Below are positions 16,694 through 24,462 of a stretch of DNA of 38,751 nt, piece after piece. A program made the position numbers and the translations under genes. Positions within the stretch are counted from its first letter, which is position 1. The number at the start of each line of letters is the position of its first letter. Under the pieces are notes generated by a model. That model ran no database searches, was not told where the DNA came from, and saw nothing but the letters and a program-made list of their open reading frames with translations. Source of the stretch: CAINDR01 sp964495615 (lineage in GTDB: Bacteria; Patescibacteriota; Patescibacteriia; Patescibacteriales; UBA12465); assembly GCA_964495615.1 (NCBI GenBank), contig CAZBVX010000003.1, positions 1 to 38,751 on the forward strand. Direction: 5' to 3'.

Positions 16694-17839
16694 ATGAAAA
16701 AGATTGTTTTCTTGTTGCTTGTTGCAATAGTTGCAGCAACAGCTTTCATCTCCTGCCGAGATGAGTATGATGAAATTTGCGATGGCTATCCTGGCCCGCA
16801 AAATTTGACCGCCCACATTTCCCTGTCTGGAAATATTGACGCTGAAGACAGCGTTCAAATAAACACTAGTCTTGGGTTATCTGGTGCTTCGAGCACTGGA
16901 AATATTCGATCCTTTAAAATTTCTTGGGGAGACGGATATCTTGATGGGCCGACAAATATAAGTAGTCCCAACCAAATCGCTGGTAATCATACCTATTCTA
17001 ATATAGGAGATTATCTGGTTGTATTATCTATTTTCAACGGCCCAAACGCCACTGGCGATTCAGCAATCGCCACTAAGTGGATTCATGTTTGCAACAAGAC
17101 AATTAATCCAATTACGGATTATGATTCCTTGTTGGTAAAATATGATTCACTTTACCTGGGTAATAATAGTTGGCGAAATTATTGGCGCCTAAATTGCGCT
17201 AAAGCATTTGGTACAAATTATTCAACTGATTGTCGCTATCGTGGCGATGCTAACGGTTGGAACTTGTTACAAATCAACGCGCCAGCTAGTGATGGTTGGG
17301 TTTACTTCACAACCGACGGAACCCAGAGATTCACTATTATTAACATGCAAAATGGTCAAGAAATTTGGGCCAGACTAAGCACCAACGTTAACGAGAACGA
17401 ACATTCTCTCACCCGTTGGAATTCATTTGGCTGTGTTGACGTAGTCTGCAGAGCAAATGGAACTTTCCCAATTTGGGATCCTGGTTCTATTGGCGACCAA
17501 TTGATTAACCTTAATCGATTAAACAATGGTAAACTAAGAATAAATGTGAAGTCTTGTCCAGGGACATTCACTGTCACTTCTGGAATGAGTCCCGGATTAA
17601 AGATTCAATATCCTAGCGGAACTCAAGTTGTGACCATGATCAAGAACCCTAGCGATCCAAATGGTTATCATTGGTATGTTGATGTTAATCAAAGTGATTT
17701 CAATAATGGAATTACTTTCAACATCCTACCAAGCGTGAGCCAGATTAATGTTTATCATTTTTGGCCAAGCTCATACTGGGGACCAAACACATCTAACCAA
17801 ACCTTTACCATACCAAACGGTGTAAATCCTCCTTGGTAA
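16694..17839 (+). CDS. Lipoprotein with PKD-like domain
   Basis: Function not recognised. The N-terminus has a lipoprotein signal: a basic start, a hydrophobic core and the lipobox FISC with the lipid cysteine at C21, followed by acidic RDEYDE. Residues about 35-135 resemble a PKD/Ig-like fold, with SWGDG at 77-81 and HTYSNIGDYLV at 99-109. The C-terminal part (about 150-381) is rich in Trp, Tyr, Asn and Gly with many short beta phrases and four or more cysteines, typical of an extracellular binding domain, perhaps for carbohydrate. The leader is A-rich with no Shine-Dalgarno sequence. The Cys-acidic start and PKD domain recall Bacteroidota surface lipoproteins; transfer is a hypothesis. Confidence 0.65.
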   Translation: MKKIVFLLLVAIVAATAFISCRDEYDEICDGYPGPQNLTAHISLSGNIDAEDSVQINTSLGLSGASSTGNIRSFKISWGDGYLDGPTNISSPNQIAGNHTYSNIGDYLVVLSIFNGPNATGDSAIATKWIHVCNKTINPITDYDSLLVKYDSLYLGNNSWRNYWRLNCAKAFGTNYSTDCRYRGDANGWNLLQINAPASDGWVYFTTDGTQRFTIINMQNGQEIWARLSTNVNENEHSLTRWNSFGCVDVVCRANGTFPIWDPGSIGDQLINLNRLNNGKLRINVKSCPGTFTVTSGMSPGLKIQYPSGTQVVTMIKNPSDPNGYHWYVDVNQSDFNNGITFNILPSVSQINVYHFWPSSYWGPNTSNQTFTIPNGVNPPW

Positions 17840-17859
17840 AAATAAGTAGTAAAAACAAT

Positions 17860-17897
17860 AGACCGTTCAATTAATTTTGAACGGTCTTTTTCTTTTT
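17860..17897 (+). terminator. Intrinsic terminator after the PKD lipoprotein gene
   Basis: A perfect 11-bp stem (AGACCGTTCAA/TTGAACGGTCT) with a 6-nt loop, then a T-rich tail, 20 bp after the stop codon. Confidence 0.92.
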
Positions 17898-17917
17898 AAA
17901 AATTTTTCCCAAAGAAA

Positions 17918-17943
17918 AAAGCCGTCTCTTGAGAAACGGCTTT
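17918..17943 (-). terminator. Intrinsic terminator for the convergent minus-strand genes
   Basis: Read on the minus strand, AAAGCCGT pairs with ACGGCTTT, with an inner CTC/GAG extension across a small bulge, and a T-rich tail follows. It ends the 19353-17968 pair, 25 bp beyond the last stop. Confidence 0.82.
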
Positions 17944-17967
17944 GTGGTTTTTAAAGTTAGAAAATAA

Positions 17968-18480
17968 TTAATAGACAACTTCTATTACTCCATACTTGGT
18001 TCGACAAGTTGGGCAGTCATCATTTTCCGGCTCATCTTTTTGAGCTTCAATTTTTTTTGGCACAGAAATTTTTTTCTTAAAAACATTCTCTTTTTTTGGT
18101 GAATTAACTTCATTTTTTAAAGATCCTCTTTCAGGAATTTCTATTTCAAAATTAGGTACAGGTGCCGGAGCAACTACTAGCTCCTCTTTCACAACCGGCG
18201 GAGATTTTTTTCTTTTTTTCATCACTTTTTTAACTGGTACTGGCACCTTTTTTGTTTTTGAACCATTACATTCATCTAGTTGTTTTTGCAAATCAACCAG
18301 TGATCTCTGCAAAGAATCAATTTTTGACAAATAAGGATTTTCGATTATCGGCTCAGTTTTTGTCTTGATTTCTTGTTTGCTTCTGCCACAAGACCTAAAA
18401 CTAAAGATAATCAAAAAAGCTAGGAGCAAAAAAATAACAAAAAATAAAATTTTGTTTAAAGAAAAATTTAATTTTTTCAT
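17968..18480 (-). CDS. Membrane-anchored, basic, coiled-coil protein of unknown function
   Basis: Not recognised. A membrane segment at about 10-28 is followed by SCGRSK and a short coiled coil (about 50-72). Then comes a Lys/Pro/Val-rich linker (about 75-148, with KKVMKKRKKSPP and APAPVP) and a short tail with a Cys-Pro-Thr-Cys pair (C156, C159). The elongated, basic, proline-rich middle resembles wall-spanning linkers of TonB-like or wall-binding proteins, but there is no TonB domain. The CPTC pair could bind metal or be redox active. It is the second gene of an operon, 15 bp after the beta-barrel-like gene, and has the clearest Shine-Dalgarno sequence in the window. Confidence 0.55.
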   Translation of the reverse strand: MKKLNFSLNKILFFVIFLLLAFLIIFSFRSCGRSKQEIKTKTEPIIENPYLSKIDSLQRSLVDLQKQLDECNGSKTKKVPVPVKKVMKKRKKSPPVVKEELVVAPAPVPNFEIEIPERGSLKNEVNSPKKENVFKKKISVPKKIEAQKDEPENDDCPTCRTKYGVIEVVY

Positions 18481-18485
18481 TTTAT

Positions 18486-18492
18486 ACCTCCC
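18486..18492 (-). promoter_or_regulatory. Strong Shine-Dalgarno site, exceptional for this window
   Basis: GGGAGGT on the minus strand lies 5 nt before the ATG at 18480. Most other genes here have only A/T-rich sequence at that distance, so this site stands out and fixes the start of the 170-residue protein. Confidence 0.75.
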
Positions 18493-18495
18493 TTT

Positions 18496-19353
18496 TTAGC
18501 AAGTTTTATTCCACAAGAAAAATATCAAAGGAACAATGTTTAATTTTACTCCAACAAATGCTCCAGGCTGGAATCCGCCGCTTTTGTTAAAAGCATAAAT
18601 TTTTATCATGTCTTGATAAAAATAATCTCCCCCAAAAACGGAAAAACTTCCTCCAAAAACAAATGAAGAGGTTTTTGCTAACGGATCATTAATTAACATT
18701 GAATGTTCTAGGGAATATCCAATATTAAAATCTAGAGCAGCGTTCCAATCCTGATTTAGAGAAAATTTTATTAAATTTTGCTCTAAATTCAAAGTGAAAT
18801 TTTGAAGATTTGCTGCTAGTGAATCATCAAGCGCAACGATTTGATTGTCATAATACAATCGTTTTTTAACCCCAAACGGCTGATTACCCTTGGCGGTTAA
18901 AATAGTTCTTGAAAAGAAATCAAATTCTGGTCGGTAATAGCCAATGGACAATAAACCGTCAAAATCAAGATTTTCTTGAAAATCATTGTAATCGTAGGAA
19001 AGTTTTTCAAAGCGAACGATGGCCTGTCTTAAACCAAGATTCATTTTGAAAAATAGATTATTTTCACTTAAATAATTAAATGAAAATCCTCCGGCCCAAG
19101 AGGTCATTCGACCATTGGTGATGCCGCAGTCGTCAAATTGACGATAAAGACTACCTAAATAAAATCCAAAATTGGCTTCTTGTCCAAAAGGACAAATTTC
19201 TAATTGGTAAGCATCGGTTTGATTTCGATGCTCCTTACCAATATTTCCAAAAGATTTTTCGGCAGTTACATTAATTTTTTGAGCTTGAATGCTCAAACTG
19301 GCTGTGATAATCACTATGACTACCGCTACCAAAGAAAAAATAAACTTTTTCAT
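18496..19353 (-). CDS. Secreted protein resembling an outer-membrane beta-barrel
   Basis: Function not recognised. The signal peptide (about 1-24) ends SIQA before QKINV. The mature part consists of repeated 8-12 residue stretches with alternating polar and hydrophobic residues and many aromatics, for example AGGFSFNYLSEN, NLFFKMNLGLRQAI, DGLLSIGYYRPEF and SFVFGGSFSVFGG. The C-terminus returns to GAFVGVKLNIVPLIFF. This is the look of an outer-membrane-type beta barrel, which is unexpected if the cell is a monoderm CPR bacterium. It could also be a beta-rich secreted or host-directed protein. The leader is A-rich with no Shine-Dalgarno sequence. It is first in a two-gene operon with the CPTC membrane protein. 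Confidence 0.55.
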   Translation of the reverse strand: MKKFIFSLVAVVIVIITASLSIQAQKINVTAEKSFGNIGKEHRNQTDAYQLEICPFGQEANFGFYLGSLYRQFDDCGITNGRMTSWAGGFSFNYLSENNLFFKMNLGLRQAIVRFEKLSYDYNDFQENLDFDGLLSIGYYRPEFDFFSRTILTAKGNQPFGVKKRLYYDNQIVALDDSLAANLQNFTLNLEQNLIKFSLNQDWNAALDFNIGYSLEHSMLINDPLAKTSSFVFGGSFSVFGGDYFYQDMIKIYAFNKSGGFQPGAFVGVKLNIVPLIFFLWNKTC

Positions 19354-19394
19354 CTCTTTTTATTTTTTGTTTATATTAATTTTTAAAAGTACAA

Positions 19395-19411
19395 AGAACG
19401 TTTTTCGTTCT
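19395..19411 (-). terminator. Possible terminator downstream of the Wzz-like gene
   Basis: On the minus strand, AGAACG and CGTTCT pair around an A5 loop, followed by TTGTACTTTT. The stem is only 6 bp and the T run is interrupted, so this is weak. A palindromic AGCGCTAGCG-type element lies just upstream (near 19430-19441). Confidence 0.4.
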
Positions 19412-19451
19412 CTAGTCAACGCTCAAAAAAAGCGCTAGCGAGAAAACGAAA

Positions 19452-20282
19452 TTATTCTCGTGGCAAAATATTTGCCATATTCCCTTTTAATTCAACAGGC
19501 GCTGACGCCTGTGGCTGTTCAACAAAATTACCAGTCAAAAAATCTGTTTCCATATTTTGATTATCCAAATGAACCGGAACTTTTTCTGCTTTTGCTGTTT
19601 TGGTGCGCACCAAAATTTCTTTTTGTGCTTTTTTGCGACGTGATTTTGGTTTGCCGAAAAGATAAAAATTATATTTTTCTTCCGGTAAAAAATAGATATA
19701 AACAAAACCAAAGGAAATCCCAAGAACAATTGACAAAGCAAAATTAATTAACGGGTTAGGATTGGTTGGGTAATTAGAAACCAATGGTTGATCAATTACA
19801 TTTACTTTTACCGTATCGCCCATTCCTTGGTAGTTGAAATTTTTATTCATCAAAACATCATTAACAGCCAAGGAAAGCTGCTTTGCTTGATAAGGGTCTG
19901 GATGATAAATTTCCATTTCAATAATTCCAGTATTATTCAAACTTCTTGCTTTAACGGTTTTCTTCCAAATTTTTTGTTGACGAGTAGCGTCATTAGTAAA
20001 ATAAGAACGGTTAATATTGTATTGAGAGCCAAGAGTCAAATCATAGAAAGAACTGGAATACAAAACCTGAGAAAACAAATTTCCCAAATATTCGTTAGAC
20101 TTGGAGACGGTATAAGGATCAACATCCCTGGTGTTCTGAATAACTAACAATTTTGATTTGGCACTATATTTTAGCGGTTGAACAAAGGTAATAATTAAAC
20201 CCAAAGCAATAAACACAAAAATCCAGGCCCAGACGGTCTGTCGTTTTTTTGATAAAAGTTTAATAAAATCTTTTAATTCCAT
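19452..20282 (-). CDS. Wzz-type polysaccharide chain-length/co-polymerase protein
   Basis: Membrane protein that sets polysaccharide chain length with a Wzy-type polymerase. The first membrane segment is at about 17-34 and the second at about 178-199, preceded by the proline motif YPTNPNPL (171-178) usual before TM2 in Wzz/YveK proteins. The periplasmic-type domain lies between, and a basic Lys/Arg-rich cytoplasmic tail (about 205-276) has no kinase motifs. The start is the ATG at 20282, giving MELKDF and 276 residues. The frame is open to 20393, but that region contains the promoter. It is divergently transcribed from the 20469 gene. Confidence 0.8.
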   Translation of the reverse strand: MELKDFIKLLSKKRQTVWAWIFVFIALGLIITFVQPLKYSAKSKLLVIQNTRDVDPYTVSKSNEYLGNLFSQVLYSSSFYDLTLGSQYNINRSYFTNDATRQQKIWKKTVKARSLNNTGIIEMEIYHPDPYQAKQLSLAVNDVLMNKNFNYQGMGDTVKVNVIDQPLVSNYPTNPNPLINFALSIVLGISFGFVYIYFLPEEKYNFYLFGKPKSRRKKAQKEILVRTKTAKAEKVPVHLDNQNMETDFLTGNFVEQPQASAPVELKGNMANILPRE

Positions 20283-20340
20283 AAATATCGTTGATTTATA
20301 TATTGATTTATATGTAGAAGCTACATAATCTGAACCCTTT

Positions 20341-20369
20341 ATTATAATATATAACTTTTTATTTGTCAA
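20341..20369 (-). promoter_or_regulatory. Perfect-consensus promoter for the Wzz-like gene
   Basis: On the minus strand, TTGACA (20364-20369), 17-bp spacer, TATAAT (20341-20346): both boxes and the spacing are perfect. The predicted start is near 20334, a leader of about 52 nt. It faces away from the promoter at 20401, with 31 bp between the two -35 boxes. Confidence 0.88.
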
Positions 20370-20400
20370 TACCTTGGAGAAAATTATCAACAATCAACTC

Positions 20401-20429
20401 TTGACAAAAAAAGATAAACAATGTAAAAT
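20401..20429 (+). promoter_or_regulatory. Sigma70-type promoter for the 20469 gene
   Basis: Perfect TTGACA (20401-20406), 17-bp spacer, TAAAAT (20424-20429). The predicted start is near 20436, 33 nt before the ATG. It forms a divergent pair with the Wzz-gene promoter. Confidence 0.84.
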
Positions 20430-20468
20430 GAGGAGACAAAAATTAAAGAAAGTCAAATTAGAAAATAT

Positions 20469-21764
20469 ATGAAAAAATTCATTTCTCTTACCTTGCTGGC
20501 CGCCGTGCTATTTTTTGCCGCTGTGCCACTTGGTCAAACTAAAAATAAATCCTACTACTCCGGTGATGCGGTCAGCTACAATGGACAATTGGTAGTTGCT
20601 TCAGCCAATACTGGCGGTATGGAAATCTTCATTTTAAGTGGAAGCAATCTCGAAAGAATCAGCCGTACTCGTCCTTTCAATTCCCGCTTCAATACTTATG
20701 GCAGTTATTATGAAGTAACTTTGTCCAAAGAAAATGGTGGTCTTTATGCCTATGCGGCAACCGATTTTAGAATTGATAAATACAATATTAGTAGCCTAAA
20801 TGCTGCCCCAATTCTCGAAAATAATTTATCCAATACTTACTGGGAATGGTATGGCGGAATGGAAGCTTTTGGTAATAATTATTTTACCATTGGCAGCAAA
20901 GGCGTAAAATTATTAAATAAAGATTTGCAAGTAATCGATAGCTACGATTTTAAAAATCAACAAAATCAATACAATATCCGCATTAGTGAAGATGGCCGCT
21001 ATTTGATTGATGTTGCCGGTAACTCAGTTCGTGTTTTTGATCGCAACAGCCGCAAGGTTGTTTCTGAAATCGCTTTGAATTACAAAGAAGCCGAAGGCAA
21101 TCGCCGAGCAAGCATGGACGTCAATGGTAATATTTTTGTGACTGATGATTTTTATGCCAAAAAGTTTTCTCTTGATGGCACCTTGAAAGAAAGTTTTCGA
21201 CACCTAGACCAACCAGGATACGATACTGTTTTGTCTGGATCAAATTTATATTTTAGTAATGGTCTCGGGGTGGTTAAATTAGCAAAAAGTGATTTACGCC
21301 TTCAAGATTTCAAATATACTAGTTCTTATGGTGGAAATGGTTGGGCAATGGGACTAAAAGCAGTTTCAACCCCTAATGGCGACCGAGTAGTAGTTTTTAA
21401 TAATTCTGGTATCTTGGTATTAAATCAAAATTTAGAAAAAGTTGCCTTCTTTGTTAGTGATACTGGCGAGGGTGAAGTAATTTCCCCAACGGAAAACTTG
21501 TGGTTAAAAACTGATATTTCCAAAGCTAAAGCAGATGCTAAAGTCAAGCTAAGCGGCGGCGGATTTGCTCCAGGAGAAAAATTAGTAATTTATTTTGACG
21601 GTCAAGGAAATCAGGAGGTCACAACCAATAACCAAGGACGATTCACTAGCGAATTAAAAGTACCGCCGATTTCAAGCGGTATTCAAGAAAAAGCGGTTGA
21701 TATCAAAGTTGATGGACAGAATTCAAAAATGACCTACAGTATCAGCTTCGTCATCGAAAAATAA
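20469..21764 (+). CDS. Secreted propeller-like protein with C-terminal Ig-like domain
   Basis: Function not recognised. A signal peptide (1 to about 25, MKKFISLTLLAAVLFFAAVP) shows export. Residues about 30-340 contain recurring blade-like units (phrases such as VDVAGNSVRVFDRNSRK and GNIFVTDDFYAKKFSLDGT) typical of a WD/NHL-like beta-propeller. Residues about 345-431 look like an Ig/IPT-type domain (LSGGGFAPGEKLVIYFDGQG). It lies between two polysaccharide genes, has its own strong promoter and a terminator right after it, so it is a monocistronic, probably abundant surface or secreted protein. Fold calls are by eye. Confidence 0.6.
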   Translation: MKKFISLTLLAAVLFFAAVPLGQTKNKSYYSGDAVSYNGQLVVASANTGGMEIFILSGSNLERISRTRPFNSRFNTYGSYYEVTLSKENGGLYAYAATDFRIDKYNISSLNAAPILENNLSNTYWEWYGGMEAFGNNYFTIGSKGVKLLNKDLQVIDSYDFKNQQNQYNIRISEDGRYLIDVAGNSVRVFDRNSRKVVSEIALNYKEAEGNRRASMDVNGNIFVTDDFYAKKFSLDGTLKESFRHLDQPGYDTVLSGSNLYFSNGLGVVKLAKSDLRLQDFKYTSSYGGNGWAMGLKAVSTPNGDRVVVFNNSGILVLNQNLEKVAFFVSDTGEGEVISPTENLWLKTDISKAKADAKVKLSGGGFAPGEKLVIYFDGQGNQEVTTNNQGRFTSELKVPPISSGIQEKAVDIKVDGQNSKMTYSISFVIEK

Positions 21765-21775
21765 AAATATTAAAA

Positions 21776-21803
21776 AACACTCCGCTTAGCGGGGTGTTTT
21801 TTT
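21776..21803. terminator. Terminator shared by convergent genes, overlapping a stop codon
   Basis: A 10-bp stem AACACTCCGC/GCGGGGTGTT with one T-G wobble and a TTA loop, with T run to the right and A run to the left. The TAA stop of the minus-strand GT4 gene falls in the loop of this hairpin. Confidence 0.85.
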
Positions 21804-23009
21804 GTTTAGTACTTCTTGATAAATATTTAGTAATTTTTTTAGATGATTTTCCAAGGATAGTTCGGACACACTAGCAATTGCTTTTTGAGAAATTCCTGGC
21901 GGCAACTGATCTAATAAATTAATTTTGGCCACCAAGTCATCAACATTTTCTGATTCAAACAAAAAGCCATTTTCTCCGTCTTTTATTACTTCTGGTAAAC
22001 CGCCAACCCTGGCAGCAATCACCGGTGTTCCCATACTCAAAGACTCCAAAAGCGTAAACGGCATATTTTCTGGCCAGCGAGAAGGAATAATTACTGCCTT
22101 GGCAGATGAAATTAAAGAATCCAGTTCGGCACCGAATTTGAAACCCAAGAATTCTACTTGATTTTCCAGTTTATATTTTTTTGATAATTTTTTTAGATTT
22201 TCTTCTTCCAAGCCGATTCCGGCAATCTTCAAGCGGCTTTCTGGTAATTGCTTGAGAGCCTTTAGAATCAAATCTATGCCCTTTTCATTGCTGAGACGGC
22301 CATAATAAAGAAGATAGTCTTCTTTGTTCTTTTTTGACTCTTCAGGACAATCAACAAAATTCAAAAGAACGGAAATCTTTTCAGCTGGCCAAGAAAATTT
22401 GATTGCTTCATTTTTTAAAAATTCACTTGGTGAAATAAAGTGATCAACACCATTTTCATAATACTTTTTCACTCGGTGATGAAACCACATTTCAACACAA
22501 GCAATCAAGCTGCGAGAATAGGAGTTGTCCAAGCAACGATATTTCAAGCAATGTCGATAATTACCATCACGACAACGTTCACAAAAAGAATTCTGCGTAT
22601 ATAGCTTGTAGTTTGGACAAAATAATTTGTAATCATGAAGGTGCATGATTATTTTGATGCCTCTTTTTTTGGCTGGCGCCAAAATGGATGGAGAAATTTG
22701 ATGATAAATGTTATGAAGATGAATAATGTCTGGCTGAAAATCGTCAAGTAAGCGTGCAAATTTTCGACGAGCTGACCAGCTATAGATGATTCGACCCGGG
22801 GTTCGCAGCAAATCAAAAAAATTATTTTGACGAAAATCTAGATTGGAAACAAAATATTTTTCCCAAGGCGAAGGGCGATTATTTGGATGATGCATGGAAA
22901 AAACAGCGACTTCATGACCAGCTTTCTCCAAGGCGGCTAAAATATCCAGAAAATATTTTTCCGCCCCGCCCCGCCGATAATTGAATTTGTTGACCTGTAA
23001 AATCTTCAT
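21786..23009 (-). CDS. GT4-family glycosyltransferase with cysteine-rich insertion
   Basis: Cytoplasmic or membrane-associated glycosyltransferase for surface glycans. From the ATG at 23009 (407 aa) the protein opens MKILQVNKFNYRRGGAEKYF, the glycine-rich N-terminal loop. A Cys-rich insert follows HDYKLFCPNY (C131, C143, C146, C154, C159), as in a known GT4 subgroup. The C-terminal domain has YYGRLSNEKGIDLILKAL and the donor-site motif near PENMPFTLLESLSMGTPVI. The frame is open up to 23150, but that extension is low-complexity and overlaps the divergent gene. The stop codon lies in a terminator loop. Donor and acceptor sugars are unknown. Confidence 0.9.
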   Translation of the reverse strand: MKILQVNKFNYRRGGAEKYFLDILAALEKAGHEVAVFSMHHPNNRPSPWEKYFVSNLDFRQNNFFDLLRTPGRIIYSWSARRKFARLLDDFQPDIIHLHNIYHQISPSILAPAKKRGIKIIMHLHDYKLFCPNYKLYTQNSFCERCRDGNYRHCLKYRCLDNSYSRSLIACVEMWFHHRVKKYYENGVDHFISPSEFLKNEAIKFSWPAEKISVLLNFVDCPEESKKNKEDYLLYYGRLSNEKGIDLILKALKQLPESRLKIAGIGLEEENLKKLSKKYKLENQVEFLGFKFGAELDSLISSAKAVIIPSRWPENMPFTLLESLSMGTPVIAARVGGLPEVIKDGENGFLFESENVDDLVAKINLLDQLPPGISQKAIASVSELSLENHLKKLLNIYQEVLNKKTPR

Positions 23010-23073
23010 ACCAAAATAAGCTTTACTTTTAACCCAAAAACGGGCTAATATTATTATATCATAATCATCTGCT

Positions 23074-24414
23074 ATGAAAAAATTAAATTTAAAAATTAAG
23101 TATGAATGGAGCTTAATTTTCATTTTTTTAAGCATCGCCTTAATTATCATTGCTCAATTGCCAATCCTTCTTTCTTTGATAGCAATCTTTTTTGCAATTA
23201 TCTTTTTTGTCGGTGTTAATTGGCCAAAATTAGGATTATTTCTTTTTATTTTTTTCCGTCCAGCGGTTGATTTTTTGTATCAATACCGATTGAAAACTGA
23301 ATATTCTTTCAATTTCACTTCCCTTTTTGCCGTTTTGACAATTGCTTTTTGTTTACTAATAATTATTCGCAACTATCGCGAGCTGCCGAAATTCAATACA
23401 ATTTGGACTTGGTTAATATTTTTGTTTATCGGCGGTTTATCAATTTTTTATACTATTAATCGCGGCGCAACCATCGATGAATTTTCTCGCTTAATCAGTA
23501 TTTTTTTATTATTTGTTGGCTCTTATTTGTTGTTAAAAACTCCAAAAGATTTAACAAACTTAATCAGAATAATTATTTATTCTGCTGCTATTCCGGCTCT
23601 GGTTGGCTTTTGGCAGCTATACTTTGAAGTTGGAATGATCGAGGAAGGAACTAATAGAATTTTGGGGACTTTTGCTCACCCAAACATGTTGGCTTATTTC
23701 TTAATCCTACCAATCACCTTAGCCACTTTTGCTGCCCTTAATTTGGGCAAGAAAAGAATTGAAAGTTATGGCTATTCAATTCTTTCTTTGATTTTTGTGT
23801 TAGCCTTGGCTTTCACTTATACTCGTGGCGCCTATGTCGCTTTGGCTCTCATTTTTTTAATTGTCGGCTTGGTAAAATTCCGAGCCTTTTTGTTAGCTGC
23901 CGCTTCCCTGGCTTTTGTTTTTTATCTGGTTATCCCGCCAATCACCGCGCGGGTCAATAGTTTAATTAATTTTGATCCTTACGGATCGATCGGTTGGCGT
24001 ATTACTCTTTGGACTGATAGTATTTCTTATTTTAGAGAAAAACCTTGGTCCGGAAATGGTCTTGGTACCGGCCCCTTGGTGATTGCTGAAAATCGCGATT
24101 TCAAATTAGGAGCAACTGAACCGCACAATGATTATCTAAAAATTGGTTTGGAAAACGGCGCTATCGGCTTATTGGTTTATTTATCCATTATTCTTAGTGT
24201 TCTGATTGATTTTTATCGCAGTTTTAAAAAACAAAACAAACCAAGACTAAAAATGTTAAGCCTTTTTTCTTCAGCCTGCTTGATTGCTCTTTCGATTATG
24301 AGTTTTGGTGACAACATTCTTAATGACACGGCACTGCAATGGTCTTTGTGGGCTCTTTTCGGTTCAATTTTGGCTAATAATTATTTCCGGAAAAAAGATT
24401 TAAAAGCTGAATAG
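23074..24414 (+). CDS. O-antigen ligase/polymerase-like membrane protein (Wzy/WaaL type)
   Basis: Polytopic membrane protein of about 10-12 hydrophobic segments spread over 446 residues. The family hallmark is the large loop late in the protein with WSGNGLGTGPLVI and EPHNDYLKIGLENG (residues 349-362), containing the conserved His and Asn/Asp; an Arg-rich loop (TYTRGAY) precedes it. These proteins join or polymerise lipid-linked glycans on the outer face of the membrane. Together with the Wzz-like protein and GT4 enzymes nearby it suggests a surface polysaccharide or protein O-glycosylation pathway; ligase and polymerase roles cannot be separated by sequence alone. It is divergent from the GT4 gene, the start codons being 64 bp apart with AT-rich DNA between. 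Confidence 0.85.
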   Translation: MKKLNLKIKYEWSLIFIFLSIALIIIAQLPILLSLIAIFFAIIFFVGVNWPKLGLFLFIFFRPAVDFLYQYRLKTEYSFNFTSLFAVLTIAFCLLIIIRNYRELPKFNTIWTWLIFLFIGGLSIFYTINRGATIDEFSRLISIFLLFVGSYLLLKTPKDLTNLIRIIIYSAAIPALVGFWQLYFEVGMIEEGTNRILGTFAHPNMLAYFLILPITLATFAALNLGKKRIESYGYSILSLIFVLALAFTYTRGAYVALALIFLIVGLVKFRAFLLAAASLAFVFYLVIPPITARVNSLINFDPYGSIGWRITLWTDSISYFREKPWSGNGLGTGPLVIAENRDFKLGATEPHNDYLKIGLENGAIGLLVYLSIILSVLIDFYRSFKKQNKPRLKMLSLFSSACLIALSIMSFGDNILNDTALQWSLWALFGSILANNYFRKKDLKAE

Positions 24415-24423
24415 CTAAACAAA

Positions 24424-24453
24424 AAACGAACCAAGAAAATGGCTCGTTTTTTT
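24424..24453. terminator. Bidirectional terminator between the O-antigen-ligase-like and DUF4012 genes
   Basis: AAACGA and CC pair with GG and TCGTTT across one mismatch; an A run lies on the left and a T run on the right, serving both convergent genes. Confidence 0.78.
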
Positions 24454-24462
24454 ATTTTTTAT

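Noticed and set aside
19412..19451. Palindromic AGCGCTAGCG element as a specific regulator site
   Set aside because: It is short, next to other weak hairpins at the end of the Wzz-like gene, and could be part of termination; there is no second copy to support a site.
20283..20393. N-terminal extension of the Wzz-like protein
   Set aside because: It contains the perfect promoter, and MELKDF at 20282 gives the expected short cytoplasmic tail before the first membrane segment.
23010..23150. N-terminal extension of the minus-strand GT4 protein
   Set aside because: It overlaps the start of the divergent ligase-like gene; MKILQV at 23009 aligns with the family's first strand.
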